A stretch of DNA of 64,000 bases from Macrolepiota albuminosa (Eukaryota; Basidiomycota; Agaricomycetes; Agaricales; Agaricaceae), in assembly GCA_027475525.1 (NCBI GenBank), contig JAMWFC010000051.1:1625205-1689204 (forward strand), read 5' to 3'. The notes beneath the pieces were generated by a model, which was not told the origin of the DNA, searched no databases, and saw only the letters and a list, made by a program, of their open reading frames with translations. This document shows, one piece after another, positions 44,753 through 58,933 of the stretch. How positions within the stretch are numbered: position 1 is the first letter of the stretch; each line of letters begins with the position of its first letter. The translations under genes were made by a program, and so were the position numbers.

Positions 44753-46538
44753 CTAGTCTACTGTGAGACCTCTGTCGATCCCCGCAAATCCTTCAAAGAA
44801 GGAGGAGAAGAGGTCAATTGCATTCTGAATATCATGGGAGCCAGCAGTTTCTCTGATTGAATGCATCGACAACATGGCATTTCCGACATCAACAGTCCGA
44901 ATCCCGATCTTGGATAGCATGGGACCTACGGTTGATCCACACGTCCTAACATTCAATCAATGAGTACAGAGCAAATGGGAAAAAGTGTTGCGCGTACATA
45001 TCATTCCGGACTTCATATTCTTGCACCTGTCCTCCCTTGCGCTCAATCAATTGTTTAACAATGAAAGTTGAGATAGCATCGCTAGCATATTTCTGCTTTG
45101 CGTTGGTCTTAATTACCACGCCACCGTTCAATCTTGGCTTATGATTGTCTTCGTGCTTAGAGTTGTAGTTGGGATGGATAGCATGTCCCATGTCAGCAGA
45201 AATGATAAACGACCGAGAAACGGACTGTGCAAGAGCTGCTGGAATGGGCGAAAGTCGATTGAGTAAAGAGGGAATGAGGCTTGACTCTGCGCCGGAAGTG
45301 GAAACGCTCCCTATTTCTTCGTGGTTGAAGAGAGCGATGCAATTGACGTTGCCCTCAAGAGTTGGGAAGACTTGTGATGAAGCTATCTCGGCCATGGCTT
45401 CGACAGCGCAGAATCTGCAAAAGAGTCAAAAAAAGATACTGAAAGGCAGAGAAAATGAACTTACGAAGACACAAGATTGTCCATACGAGGGCTAAAGATG
45501 AATTCGTTGTTAATGCCTCCAAGGGTAGCAGGCTGCGTATCATAAAGGGATCTAGATAAAGGTCAATAGATGAGAGGGAGTATAACAGGACTACACATAC
45601 AAATCAAAATCGTGGATATCATCTGGAAGGATTGAGAGTTCAGCCGCCAACAATGATAACAGCTCTGAGTGATGATTGGCCTGAATACTGGATGATTTCT
45701 GATCAAAACGTGGTTTTTCGGCCTTGCTGTCTTCCTTATTTGCGTTGAAACGACTTTCCAGCAGCCCAAGGATTGGAACGAACTCCGTTTCTTGATTGAA
45801 TTTCAAGTTATCATTAACGCTCCTATCCACTTCAAAGCAAGTTAGCGGATCAATTCAATTGAAAGGCGCGGCTACTCACAATGGATGGCAAGAGTGGGAA
45901 TACGTAAGAGCGGACGATCGATTTTAAGGAGTTTTGACTTGTAACGGCCATTCTCTTCCTTGACAACCACACGTCCAGCTAAAGAAAGGTCGCGATCCAG
46001 CCAGGAGTGCCAGATTCCACCACCGTATGTTTCAACCCCAACCTGTAGATATCCCGAGTTCGTGCGCTTTGAAATGGGACGAACCTAGTTGCTTTCTTAG
46101 TCGGCAGCATCGTGGAATTCTGTTGTATCATTACTATTACCTTGAGGTTAGGGCTATCGACATGCGTAGCAACAATACTGAGTCCTCCACCTTGCTTCCA
46201 TTGGGCGGGGATCGCAAATGCTATCAGTGCTGCCTGGTTCCTGACCACAGTGAGCATGGTGACATTGATAAACAGGCACGAAATCACCTCGTAAAGAAAT
46301 ATTTGCCCCCGGGCTGTATACTTTTTTCCCATTCATCTTTCTCTTGTAGCTACATGCAGAAAGATCTGAATATGTTTTTTACTGTGATTGATGGATAATG
46401 ATACGAACTTACCTTTTGAAAACCAGCCTTCTCCAAACGGTGAGATGCGTTTTCAACGGCATGAAATGGAGTCGGAGAGGCATTGACGAAGTTGAGGAAT
46501 CTTAGAGCGGCTTCGGGGCTGTTTGGGTAGAGCATCAT
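44753..46538 (-). CDS. Aspartyl aminopeptidase (M18 family)
   Basis: Cytosolic zinc metallopeptidase that removes N-terminal Asp/Glu (DNPEP; yeast Ape4). The N-terminus [20 protein letters not shown] leads to [20 protein letters not shown], then the zinc site in [34 protein letters not shown], the catalytic glutamates in [40 protein letters not shown], and the last ligand region [20 protein letters not shown]. Eight or so exons. An in-frame upstream ATG at 46625 would add 29 arginine-rich residues (MCMNFHSCRARAAVNVLNRI) resembling a presequence. I chose 46538 because the family starts near there. Confidence 0.93.
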
Positions 46539-46706
46539 GGTCGAGAGAGACCTTGAGGGTCTAGGAATTCTATTAAGCACGTTGACAGCGGCTCTCGCCC
46601 GGCACGAGTGGAAGTTCATGCACATGGATCGTTGATCACGTGCTTATATAGATATGTTTTTTCCCCTTCGTTCTCGTGAACGGTAGACGCAGTTCACGCA
46701 GAAGAT
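46539..46706. promoter_or_regulatory. Bidirectional promoter, aminopeptidase and UTP12
   Basis: 168 bases between the chosen divergent starts, or 81 if the aminopeptidase begins at 46625. Confidence 0.4.
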
Positions 46707-49700
46707 ATGGTTCAAACGTACAGCAAACACGTTCCGGCAGCAGTACGTTTACACTCAACCGAATTTGTGTTTTACAAACGTGGACGAATTCATAGGCATT
46801 TGGCTTGGTCTGCAGTTCCTCGTCCAATTCACAGTATGATGGGAAGTTTGCCTATGTTCCTGCTCTGGAGGATGTTTTAGTATGGGATGTTAAGAAGGGA
46901 ACTATGGTCTGTTACTAGCTCATGCTTTAATTATAGTAGTTTTGACTTCCTCTAGGTGGCCATGTGGCACGAAATAAGTCACATCGCAGAAGTTACAGCG
47001 ATTTTACAGTCTCCAAGAAAGGACATGTTTGCGGTTGGCTATGTGGATGGATCCATTCGCCTTTGGAATTCCAGTAGCAACACTGTCATTTCCACCTTCA
47101 ATGGCCATAAAAATTCTGTCACTGCACTTGCCTTTGATGAAGAAGGGACCCGACTTGCGTCAGGGTCCCAGGACACTGACCTGATATTATGGGATATTGT
47201 TGCTGAAGCTGGATTGTATCGGTAGGTGGGATTGACTTGGGTTTCTCAGCGGAAGCTCATATTTTTCACAAGTCTTCGTGGACATCGTGACCAGATTACG
47301 GCCATTCGATTTCTCACTCATGCAGATCTTCCATCGACCTCGACTGCTTCCTCATCAGGTCTTCTGCTTACTTCTTCAAAAGATACCTTCCTGAAATTAT
47401 GGGACCTTTCGACGCAGCATTGTATACAAACAGTGGTTGCCCATCGCTCTGAAGTCTGGGCCATAGATGTCAACTCCAAACAGGATCTGGTTTTTACAGG
47501 GAGCAATGAAGGGGAGCTGAAGGCATGGCACATCGACTACGACGCATTAGCAAAAGGCCTTCAAGAAACGGAATCAGGCGAAGTGTGCTACAACCTCCTA
47601 TGACTCATTGAAAGCCTGACCCTACCTCGTTAGATATCAAAAATTGTTCATCCTCTTTCATCCTTGCCACTCGCGTCTCGTCATCGCGTTTCACAGATTA
47701 CATTTCATCCTTCACAGCCATTTCTGGCTGTTCAATCGCATGATCGTTCAGTTGAAATATTCCGTATTAGATCTGAAGAGGAGGTACGAAAGAAGCAAAT
47801 GCGGAGGAAGAAACGGGAAAAGGAAAAACAATCCAAGACCAAGGACTCAAAGGGCCAAGATGAGGGTGAAATAAATGAGAACGGTAAAATCGACGAAGAA
47901 ATCAAACTTGTTGATCTTTTCACCCCTTATCTCGTCGTCCGCGCTAGTGGAAAGATCAGGTCATTTGATTTTGGAGGAGATGCTCTCTGGAATCGTCCTC
48001 TTCAGGTAGTTGAATGACCATCGTCAAGCGCTCCATGTAACTTATAGACTTGCAGATAATGACGGCCCTGGCTTCAAATGCCATTGAAGTGTATAACATT
48101 CCACGACCGGCTAAATCTAAGGATATCCCAGAAGCTGTTCGTTGCTTCTCTGTTGACCTTCCCGGTCATAGAACCGATGTTCGCACTCTCTCGTTGAGTT
48201 CTGATGACGAAATCTTAGCATCCGCTTCCAATGGTATCACTTTTCTAGTCAATTTCTGAGTTTTACTAAATTCTACTCAGGATCGCTTAAAATCTGGAAC
48301 ATAAAGACCAATGCTTGTATAAGAACAATAGATTGCGGGTATGCTATCAGCAGTACATTCCTGCCTGGCGATCGCTATGTCAGCCTCTTGCTCCCACAAT
48401 CGAGACTCTTGTGGATGCTCACATTTCTTTTCGTAGGTCGCCCTTGGCACTAAAAGTGGAGAAATCCTCATATACGACCTCGCATCATCGTCGCTCATAG
48501 AGACAATACAAGCGCATACAGGCACGGTGTGGTCATTGCATGTAAGAGCTGATCAGCAAGCTCTCGTGAGTGGCAGTGCAGACAAAGACATAAAATTTTG
48601 GGAATTCGAACATAAAAATGTGGCTGGGGGGAGTGTATGTTTTTAACTGATCTATCGTTTGCTTCCCTCATGTTTCGCTCCCAGGACCAAAATGGGAAAA
48701 AATTCACCTTGGTGCATACACGGACATTGAAAATGACCGACGAGGTTCTCGCAGTTCGGTACAGTCCAGATGGGAGATTTTTGGCTGTTTCATTACTCGA
48801 TTCGACGGTAAAAGTCTTTTATCAAGACTCGCTGAAGTTTTTCCTATCTTTGTACGGGCATAAGGTACTTTGAAAAACAACCGTCGAATTGGTAACACTT
48901 GTCTTCTAAATTGACTCATTTTTAGTTACCAGTACTGTCCATGGATATATCCCATGATTCAAAGCTCATCGTCACTTGCTCTGCTGATAAGAATGTCAAG
49001 GTCTGGGGTCTTGATTTTGGAGACTGCCACAAGTCATTATTTGCTCACGATGAAAGCGTCATGCAAGTGGCATTCGAGAAGGACTCGCATTGTTTCTGGA
49101 CTGTTGGAAAGGACAAGTTACTAAAATATTGGGATGGTGACAAGGTGATTTTTACGCTATGAGCCGGATGGAGATATTCATATTCAATAGTTCGAACACA
49201 TCCAAAGTCTAAGGGGTCATCAAGGTGAGATCTGGGCCCTTGCACTGAGCCACCAGGGCAAATTCGTCATCACTGGTTCTCGCGATAAATCAATCCGCGT
49301 TTGGGACAAGGACGAAGGCGATCAGGTGCGAATTTCAAATCAAAATTTTGATCTACAGTAGTGTCTCACAATTCCCCAGATATTCCTTGAGGAAGAACGA
49401 GAACGAGAGCTGGAGGCCATTTACGAAAATGGAATTGCAGACTCATTGAATCGTTCCGAAGCACCTATCGGCAGTGGTGTAGAGGGTGCTCCTCTTGACA
49501 GTTCTGCTCAGGCAGAGGTGACTTCTGTTACCAAACAGACCGCTGAAACTCTGATGGCTGGAGAGCGAATCATGGAGGCAATCGATCTGGCAGATAAAGA
49601 GCGCGCAACGTTTCAATCGTATCATGATGATATGGCCAGATTACCCGATGACAGCCCAATGCGCCTGCAGCCTCCCCCAAAAAATCAGTTACTCGTTCAA

Positions 49701-50194
49701 CTGGACAAGACTCCCGATGAGTACGTTCTCTGGGTGATCGAGAAAGTTCGTAGTGCTGCATTACATGACGCATTGCTGGTCCTTCCGTTTGGAAAAGTTG
49801 TTTCATTGATGGAATATTTAAATTTGTGGGCTCAAAAGGTAGATGAAATTGAAGATTGTCCAACTTTCCATTCGACCTAATCTTGCATCAGGATCTGAAT
49901 ATCCCACTTGTATCGCAAATCATCTTCTTTCTCCTAAAGACCCATCATCATCAGGTCGTCGCGAACCGTATCATGCGTTCCGCTCTGATACCCTTACGAA
50001 AACACCTTCGCGATGCCCTACAACGACAAAAGAACATCATTGGATACAACCTCGCCGCATTGCAGTATATTGGGAAACAGAATGATGTTGGCCGTTCCGC
50101 TCACTTCTACGAAGAGGAAGGTATGGACGAAGAAAAAGTTCGCGCAAAAATAGCGGAAGGGAGGAAACGAAAGAGAGTTGATACCAAGGTATAG
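46707..50194 (+). CDS. UTP12: SSU processome WD40 protein UTP12/DIP2
   Basis: Tandem WD40-propeller protein of the UTP-B subcomplex for 18S rRNA processing (WDR3 in animals). The start [20 protein letters not shown] joins by an intron. WD repeats follow: [67 protein letters not shown], then a basic insert (about 47780-47880), [20 protein letters not shown] and [16 protein letters not shown]. The C-terminal Utp12 domain has [20 protein letters not shown] and [20 protein letters not shown], ending [10 protein letters not shown]. About a dozen exons. Its neighbour two genes upstream, IMP4, works in the same particle. Confidence 0.92.
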
Positions 50195-50365
50195 AGTATT
50201 ACAGTCTAGTAGTGTGCTATTACAGGTGCGAATGGTATTGCAAATATCCAACTTTTTATTGAAATCATCATACTTAGTATTTACTTGCTGTTATGCCTTG
50301 GGCCCCATAGATCATCCCGCCTAATCCAACTTTAGTTTGCTTTCATTATTTCAAAAGGGCACGAC

Positions 50366-51167
50366 CTACCAATCGCAATCAGCAGGAGGTGTTGCTCTTC
50401 TGTACTGGACAGTCAATTTTCCTGTGTCTGGATCGGCGAGCTGACAAAAGGCGGCACGCGTCAGGTCGATGTGGTGAGAGCCTGCCTTGCACCCCGCACA
50501 GCTGTCCACTACCCGAACAAACACGCATTTCTTAGGACCATTGCACACTTGGAACGCTGAGTAGGAGGATGTGACGACACGATGCAAATTTACCTTCAAG
50601 AAACTCAAAACATTTCGGGCGATCGTACCACCCGTGAAGGGTAGTTGCACAAGCAAAGGATTTGTCCTAGAGAAACTTTGAATAAGAATCAACCTTTCCT
50701 TGCCACGTAAGAGCGAACCGTTGGAGACCAGCCTCCTTGCGTCCAGCAGCTGGGATTCTTAAGATCGTGGCCAGTATACCTGCAAGCAAGACAAGTTTCA
50801 TTGCTGGGGAGGGTGGCAGTGGAGAGACTTTCACTAACCAGGTGATTATTACGTTCTTTGATTCACCAATGCCCTTCATTCCCTTTATCAGTTTGCCAGC
50901 GATGACGCCAATACTACCTAATTTCGAAACGGCGTTTCTCTTTTCAATCGGCCCTTTGTTGGCAGAAGTAGAGTTTTGTGGGTATTTGTATGGGAGATTA
51001 GTTGCTTTCATTGTTTTCCATCCGTCTCCCGGGTCGAATTTGTAGTTCTCTCCCAGCGAGTGGGCTTCAGAGTATCTGCTCCGCGTAGTTGCGGCTGCCA
51101 GCGCGGGGATGAGAATGAAGGAAAACAAGGCGGCGAAGGAGAACAAGAAGCGGTAGACTTTGATCAT
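50366..51167 (-). CDS. Secreted double-psi beta-barrel protein (expansin-like)
   Basis: Signal peptide MIKVYRFLFSFAALFSFILI-PALA, then a linker of about 80 residues containing a KR site (KGPIEKR) that could be cut by a Kex2-type protease. The C-terminal barrel is spread over four exons: ITWYTGHDLKNPSCW, DKSFACATTLHGWYDRPKCF, QVCNGPKKCVFVRVVDSCAG, CKAGSHHIDLTRAAFCQLAD and a DCDW end. This is the RlpA-like/barwin fold with the conserved DSCxGC...HIDLTRAAF. Small proteins of this kind are common in basidiomycete secretomes. No catalytic function should be assumed; the full expansin C-terminal domain is absent. Confidence 0.82.
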
Positions 51168-51378
51168 GGCGGTAAGGACACACAAATACTCTGGCGACTG
51201 GTTGGTGGTGTAGGCAACAAAGGGGAGACACGCGTCTGCAGTAATCACTCGCGAGTCACGTTAGCGCGCTTGTGTGTCATGTGATGTGGATCCGAGATGA
51301 TGACGTATTTTCCGGAAGTAGGTTCCCGTGGAAAACTTCTAGAAAATTGCCTTCATAGATTTGCGTTCTTTTCTCTCC

Positions 51379-54300
51379 ATGCCCCCAGAGCATATCGCCC
51401 ATGGTGTTACTCGCCGTGTCACACGCAAGACTACAAGTGAAGACGAGGTTGATATCAGGCGGGCAAGAGGAGAAGTATGTTTATGTCTTGATTTGTTGTG
51501 TGTATTATCTCATTCAGGTTCCTCTACAACAAAAATAGATCTCCTGTGCTGAGTGTCGAAGGCATGTAACTTCGACATTTGATCTGCCAGAGATTGATTC
51601 ATGAAGCATGTTTAGGCTTAAATTGAAATGTGATAAGAAATTGCCTTGTGGCTCTTGCAGTACGCAATAACTTTCGTTTCCGGAACACACTATAATACCT
51701 CAACCTTCAGCTCGCCGTGGATGTCCCTCCATATGTCCCAATGGTAGTCTCTCTACTGGTCAAGGCACAAGGTACGATTATCTTCTACAGATTAAATCCT
51801 CTCTCATTTCGAGCAGGTTTGTTCTTGCCGACACAACTCAGCTGCATACAAAAATTGCAGAGATGGGGCAACGAATTCGACAATTAGAAGATGCTCTCGC
51901 AATCTTCCAAGCTGGCGTATCCAGCGAAACTCACCCATTACTACGCGACGAGTTGTTATCAATTAAATTTGGGCCGGACAAAGGAAAAATGCTGGAAAGA
52001 GAGCAGCCGCCTCGGGCGAACTTTGCAAGTTCCATTGATGCGTTGGGAACACTTACAATTGGTGATCATGGTCAAGTCAAGTATTTTGGACGTTCTGCAG
52101 GATCCGAGGTTCGTTTCAGCTTTTCACTTCACTTTGCAACGAGAGCATGTCTCACCGGAGCTTGTGTTCATCTGTAAGGCGCTTCTTTTGGTCTGTCTGC
52201 TCTTTCTTTCGTCAACTACCCTTTCTGATGTCTATGGCTTAGGCTGGCGCCGAATTGGATAAGATGGCATCTGGTCTCGAAAACGAATTAGCTCTTGAAG
52301 TGTCTCCAGAAATTTCTCAATTATCTAGTTCCTTTCCATTCACTGCACCGACTAGTCCCGAGAAGTACGAGAGGGCTCTCGACGTCTTATTTGGTTACCT
52401 TCCAAGTCAGCCTCGGGCATGGTCCCTCTGTGAGACGTACATGGAGCATGCCTCTTGGGCTTTTCGTCCCATGAAAAGAGACGAAATCATTGATGAAATT
52501 CTTTCTCCCATCTATAAGTCCATGAAAGAACGACGCTCAACCGATTCACCCGGCCCTCACACCATATTTCCGCATAAACTTGCCGTTATATTCCTTGTGT
52601 TTGCACTTGGCGCTTTGGTGGATCTCACTCTTGAGCCATGTGAGTACATTCGTTCAGACTCACAGACTTACTCACCCTTTTTGAAGACAACGTGGAATCT
52701 GACACCTATTACCATTTAAGTCGGGCTTGTTTATCGCTGCGGTCTATCTTTGAGTCCCCGGAAATAACTACTGTACAGGCAGTGGTTCTCATGGCATCTT
52801 ATCACGGTCTTGGGGGTAAACGCCACACGACGGACAGTGTATGGTCTTTGACAAGTTTGGGTTGTAAACTGGCACAAAGTGTAGGCTACGTCGACTCTTT
52901 CCATTGTACTTGCTCACTTAACTCTCTTGCTTAGATCGGGCTGCGTAAGTAGATTTCTCTGTTGCAAGTTCTTCAACTTAGCCGGTTTTCTTTTGCAGAC
53001 CGTGATAGCGCGAGATTCAACATGGATCCTAAGACTGTACAACGACGAAGAGCACTTTTTTGGGAACTTTTCTCAACAGATCTATTCTATGTACGAAATT
53101 CTTGGTACGTTCGCTCAGAAAGTCTGAATGAGCTTGGCAACAGAGCCTTGCAACCGGACGACCACCGTCAATCCGTCTATCTTATGTTGACTGCGAGTTT
53201 CCTGAGGATGACGAGGCAACTATCGGCAAAGATGGAAATGTCCTCAAAGGCTGTACGCACACATTACATTTCTTTGTTATAGGATCATTCAAATTTGCGC
53301 TCATAGATTATCAATGGAAATACGAATTTACCAAGGAGATAGCTTCAACAGTAACAGAACTTACACTGACTGCCGAGCCTCCGCACTACCAGACGGTCCT
53401 TGATCTTGACCGCAAAGTTCGCGAAAAATCGCTCCCTCCCCATCTCAATGTCTTCATGAGTCCTGAGGATGAACATTGTACGCCATCTGTTTACATGCGA
53501 GGGTGTCTCCTGGGACAATATCGTACAGTCAGTTAGTATGCTCCGCCATTCTACTTTTGACAAGTCTTGTAACGACAGCATGCAGCGTTGTTGTACATTC
53601 ACCGCAGTTTTTTTGCGCAGGCTATGCTTGATCACCCTACTAATCCTTTGCGGAGTCCCTACGCACCCTCTTTTCTCGCGGCATATCGATGTGCTTCTGG
53701 AGTTATCAAATCCAATTTGAACCACTTTGACCGATTTCCTGACCTTTGTTGTAGATGGTGGAGCATCTGGACACATTGTGAGTGATTGTTCTTTGGCAGA
53801 AAATCTTCGCTGATGTGAACCGATAACGTCCAGTATTCTCCGCAGCCGTTCGTGGTAGTTTGGAACCACATCTTTGTGATGCTGATTTTTTTACACAGAT
53901 TATCGTCGGCACCATCGTGACCCGCTCACCATCATCAAGCATGGCTCCAAGTGCATTCATAGAATTGGGACTTGCTTGTGACCTGTTCGAAAAGGGTGCA
54001 TCCCACTCTCGTCGCGCTCGAAGCGGATTGGTAAGCGTCCAAAATTTCATTGGTCTGCAAGTCTTATTGCAATAATGATGCTAGGCCATTCTTGGTAAAT
54101 TGCGCGAAAAGGCTTTCCAAGTCTATTCACACCTTCGAAGTGGTAACCAGTCTACGAGCGCTGTCCTTTCTGTCGGCAAGCCGGATTACGGTGACGATGA
54201 GCTCGCTCTCTTCGGTGGACAGACACGGGTGTTAGTTAGCAAGTTACTAAAAAAGTCGTCCATCCGACAGCAGCCTGCTTCGTCAATTCATAGTGGAGAC

Positions 54301-54780
54301 AGCACGGCTGGGAGCCCCACGGAAATGACACCTGACGTTCACCCGTCACTCGTAGAATATCTCTCGAAGATACCCATGGATCACACCAACAATCCTATCA
54401 ACCCTCATCGCGTCTCCGCTTCGCCGACTCTTCCATACACATCACAGATCACCTTCTCGCAGGATAAAACATATCTGCCTTTAGACCAAGAAATGAAATC
54501 CCCTGCGCAATCCTCTTGGGCATCATCCGTGCCTGTCCCGACTTCCGTTGTCAATCAACGCAGTTACACAGACAACTCTAGCATGCCCCCACCTAATATA
54601 CCTTTCGACTCGGCTCCAGACTCTGGAAATTATGCCTTGAAAAGAGATTCTTCAGAAAATTTGGTTGACCTGGGTATGATGATGACTGGAGACTCTGGAA
54701 TGGATGAGCAGTGGATTTCGTTCATGCGGGATTCGGGTTTGTTAGAGGGCAATTTCAATAATTCAGGGACTGTCTCTTGA
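51379..54780 (+). CDS. Zn2Cys6 transcription factor with fungal_trans domain
   Basis: Nuclear zinc-cluster regulator of unknown target. The N-terminal cluster is assembled from three exons: ISCAECRR, LKLKCDKKLPCGSC and TRRGCPSICPNG, giving the C-x2-C-x6-C-x5-C-x2-C-x8-C type pattern. The intron after CAECR uses a GC donor (AG|GCATGT...TTTAG), which alone keeps the pattern. A coiled dimerisation helix follows (MGQRIRQLEDALAIF). The middle domain has YHLSRACLSLRSIFESPEIT, SLGCKLAQSIGLHRDSARFN and RRRALFWELFSTDLF (fungal_trans hallmarks). The C-terminus is Ser/Pro-rich and ends with acidic and hydrophobic residues (MDEQWISFMRDSGLLEGN), a likely activation region. At least ten introns. Confidence 0.9.
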
Positions 54781-55072
54781 TTTCAATATGATTGAATTGT
54801 ATTATCTCTTTGTAACTCCCATACTCCATGTATTTTTACGCTTTTGCATAAGGATATTATTTCTCATGTGTTTCGATATTATAACTTGCACAAAGACTTG
54901 CGGCCGATACCACACATATCTGCTCTCGACTGTTCTTGTCATCATCCTTTGTTTCAGCCAAACAGTGACTCTCTCACCCACTGGAAAATACTGAGCTCAG
55001 CTTATTGACATTCAACTTATAATAAGAATAGAATAACAAGCACACCGCGACAGCTGCTTGGCAACGATTCGA

Positions 55073-56802
<1,730 letters not shown>

Positions 56803-57843
56803 ACATTTTTGACAAGGTTGGATCCATCTAGATGAAGACCAGACTCTGAAATAGTCAGCACATAACTAAAGGCGACTGTGAGTGGTACTTTGATGCATCA
56901 TTCCTTGTGGTTACAGGAGAACGGTGATGCTATATTACCCGTAATTACAACAATGTAACTAGCCAGAGAAGCAATGGACGAAAAAATAATGCATCGAGGA
57001 TCCACAATGATTCCTTGCAGCCAGAATCAAACCTAAAGCCCGTTGTCAAGGTTAGAATTGGAGATCTAGAACACGCATATCATAAACCATTCAGTTGAGA
57101 CTCTAGTAGAGCAAACTCAATCATTAGCCACAGGTGTAGGTGTATTGTAAGCCCCGGTTTCTTCATAATGCTTATCCATTATCTAGCTAAGAGGTCACTA
57201 AGGTCATTGAGACTCTGACCAAAATGGAAGGGTTAGTTAGCTGGGACAACTTGGTGACCATACTATGCCCTACGGCGTAGTCGACAGGCACCCCTATTCG
57301 ACCCCCTCTGATGTAGTAGCAACAACGGCTCTATCTTGTGTGATATTTTGCTAATCACTTCTTATTTGTGTATTGCAAGACATTTGAGGTTGAACTGAAG
57401 CAAAATACACAGAAACCACTGAGTCTCTTCTCAGCAACAATTTGAGGGTTTGTTACTCTTAATCATTTTTGAAGGGATCTATTGGAAGATATCTGTGAGA
57501 CATAGTTTCTTGAGATCTTTGTCCCTTACGCCACTGCTTGCCATATCCCCAATGAACTCATTGCCTCACAATCAATGGTCATGATTCAATAATGCCAGTG
57601 CAATGTAGAGACTGTATATAATAATGAGATAGTTCTATTTGCGTATACCTTCAGAGTACGGAAAAGCGAGGCGAACTGAGAATGCTGGTACAAGCCACCA
57701 GAACAATCCAACTTCAAACACAGAGTTTTTTGCATATGTTGCACGAGAAGCGGGACATTGATAGAATTTCGAAGGACTGGGAAGTTGGGGGCACTAGCTT
57801 CAATGTTTACAAGAGAACCAACCATTCGAAGCATTCAAACTGT
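56803..57843. other. Intergenic interval, possible solo-LTR remnant
   Basis: About 1 kb between the PLP enzyme and SSU72 (both 3' ends). From about 57147 the sequence TGTAAGCCCCGGTTTC, followed by repeated AGGTCA-type words and a short pyrimidine-rich part, recalls basidiomycete gypsy LTRs. I could not find a matching inverted end or a target-site duplication. Nothing else is recognised. Confidence 0.25.
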
Positions 57844-58933
57844 TCAATAGAAAGCCACGGCGTGGAGTATACTATGGGGATGCTTCTCTTGTTGCACCTG
57901 CAAGATTTCATCGATGCGCTCATCAATATCATCGGCCGTTTCGATCTAAAGGACATCAGGATGTGAGAATTGGTTTTTGTGACACCACATACTGCTGCAG
58001 CGAGGTCAAGCATCGCTTTTCCAGCGATTAGTGCCTCCTCGTGATTGTCCTTAATCTCCAAGTTAATTATATGGACTGACTTATTAAATTCTCCGCCCCG
58101 CGAGAGTAAATCTGATATAATTCTTTCACATCAGCCTAGACAGCCAACATAGAATACAAGACACACCGTCACAAACAGCGTCAAAGCAACGCTCCTCGCA
58201 AGTGATAACGATGTCTGCGACAGTTTTAGTTTCTTGCCATCGCTCTGGTGCATACTTGATACGTCGATTTCGATCCAACATTTGTAGGAGACCATTAGCC
58301 GAGTACCTGTTGAGACATTACGAGCTCTAGACACGCACTTAGTGAACGAGGCAGGACGAACAGGCGAGGATCTTTCGAATTAAGGTCTTCGAAAATTGTG
58401 TTGTAGGGTGTTCCAAAAGGATAGATATTGGGTTTGTCTATTGATGGTCCAGGCAAACGTACAGCTGAACCTGTCCCAGATGATATGACCTGATAACCAG
58501 CTTTCCTTGGAGTAAAACGATTGTTCTCCCGACTTGTGGAAAATTCGTTTTAAAATAGACTCACGAAAGTACAGAGTGGCCTTCCATTGAGCGATTCTAC
58601 CAATTCTCAGATTTGAGTTCTCGCTTGAAGGAGTGGAAAACAGACCTGATTACTCGCGCAAACTACACAGAACAAGGGTCGTGGCTTATACTCAGATTGA
58701 TATAGCGATTGTCTTATGATTCCTTGCGACTCAGCCTGTGTTTGTATCTGTTCTGATTTTGAAACTTGTAATTGGATCTCTTCAACATTGGCTCCATTTT
58801 CGGGCCGGAGCGTTACGGGTGAGCTCATCGAGTTGTTCGGAGGTGGAGGCGTTGGCGTTGAATCTGTTTGCAAACGCTGTAGACGAGGATCGGAACGGGA
58901 GAGACGAGGATCACGCGCTCTTCTTGGGTCCAT
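57844..58933 (-). CDS. SSU72: RNA polymerase II CTD phosphatase SSU72, N-extended
   Basis: Phosphatase of Ser5-P on the RNA polymerase II tail, part of the cleavage/polyadenylation factor. The phosphatase loop [19 protein letters not shown] (CX5R) is split by an intron. Then [95 protein letters not shown] and the end [15 protein letters not shown]. About 75 residues precede the loop, starting [20 protein letters not shown] at ATG 58933; most family members start within a few residues of the loop. The extension is arginine-rich then proline- and asparagine-rich. Confidence 0.9.
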
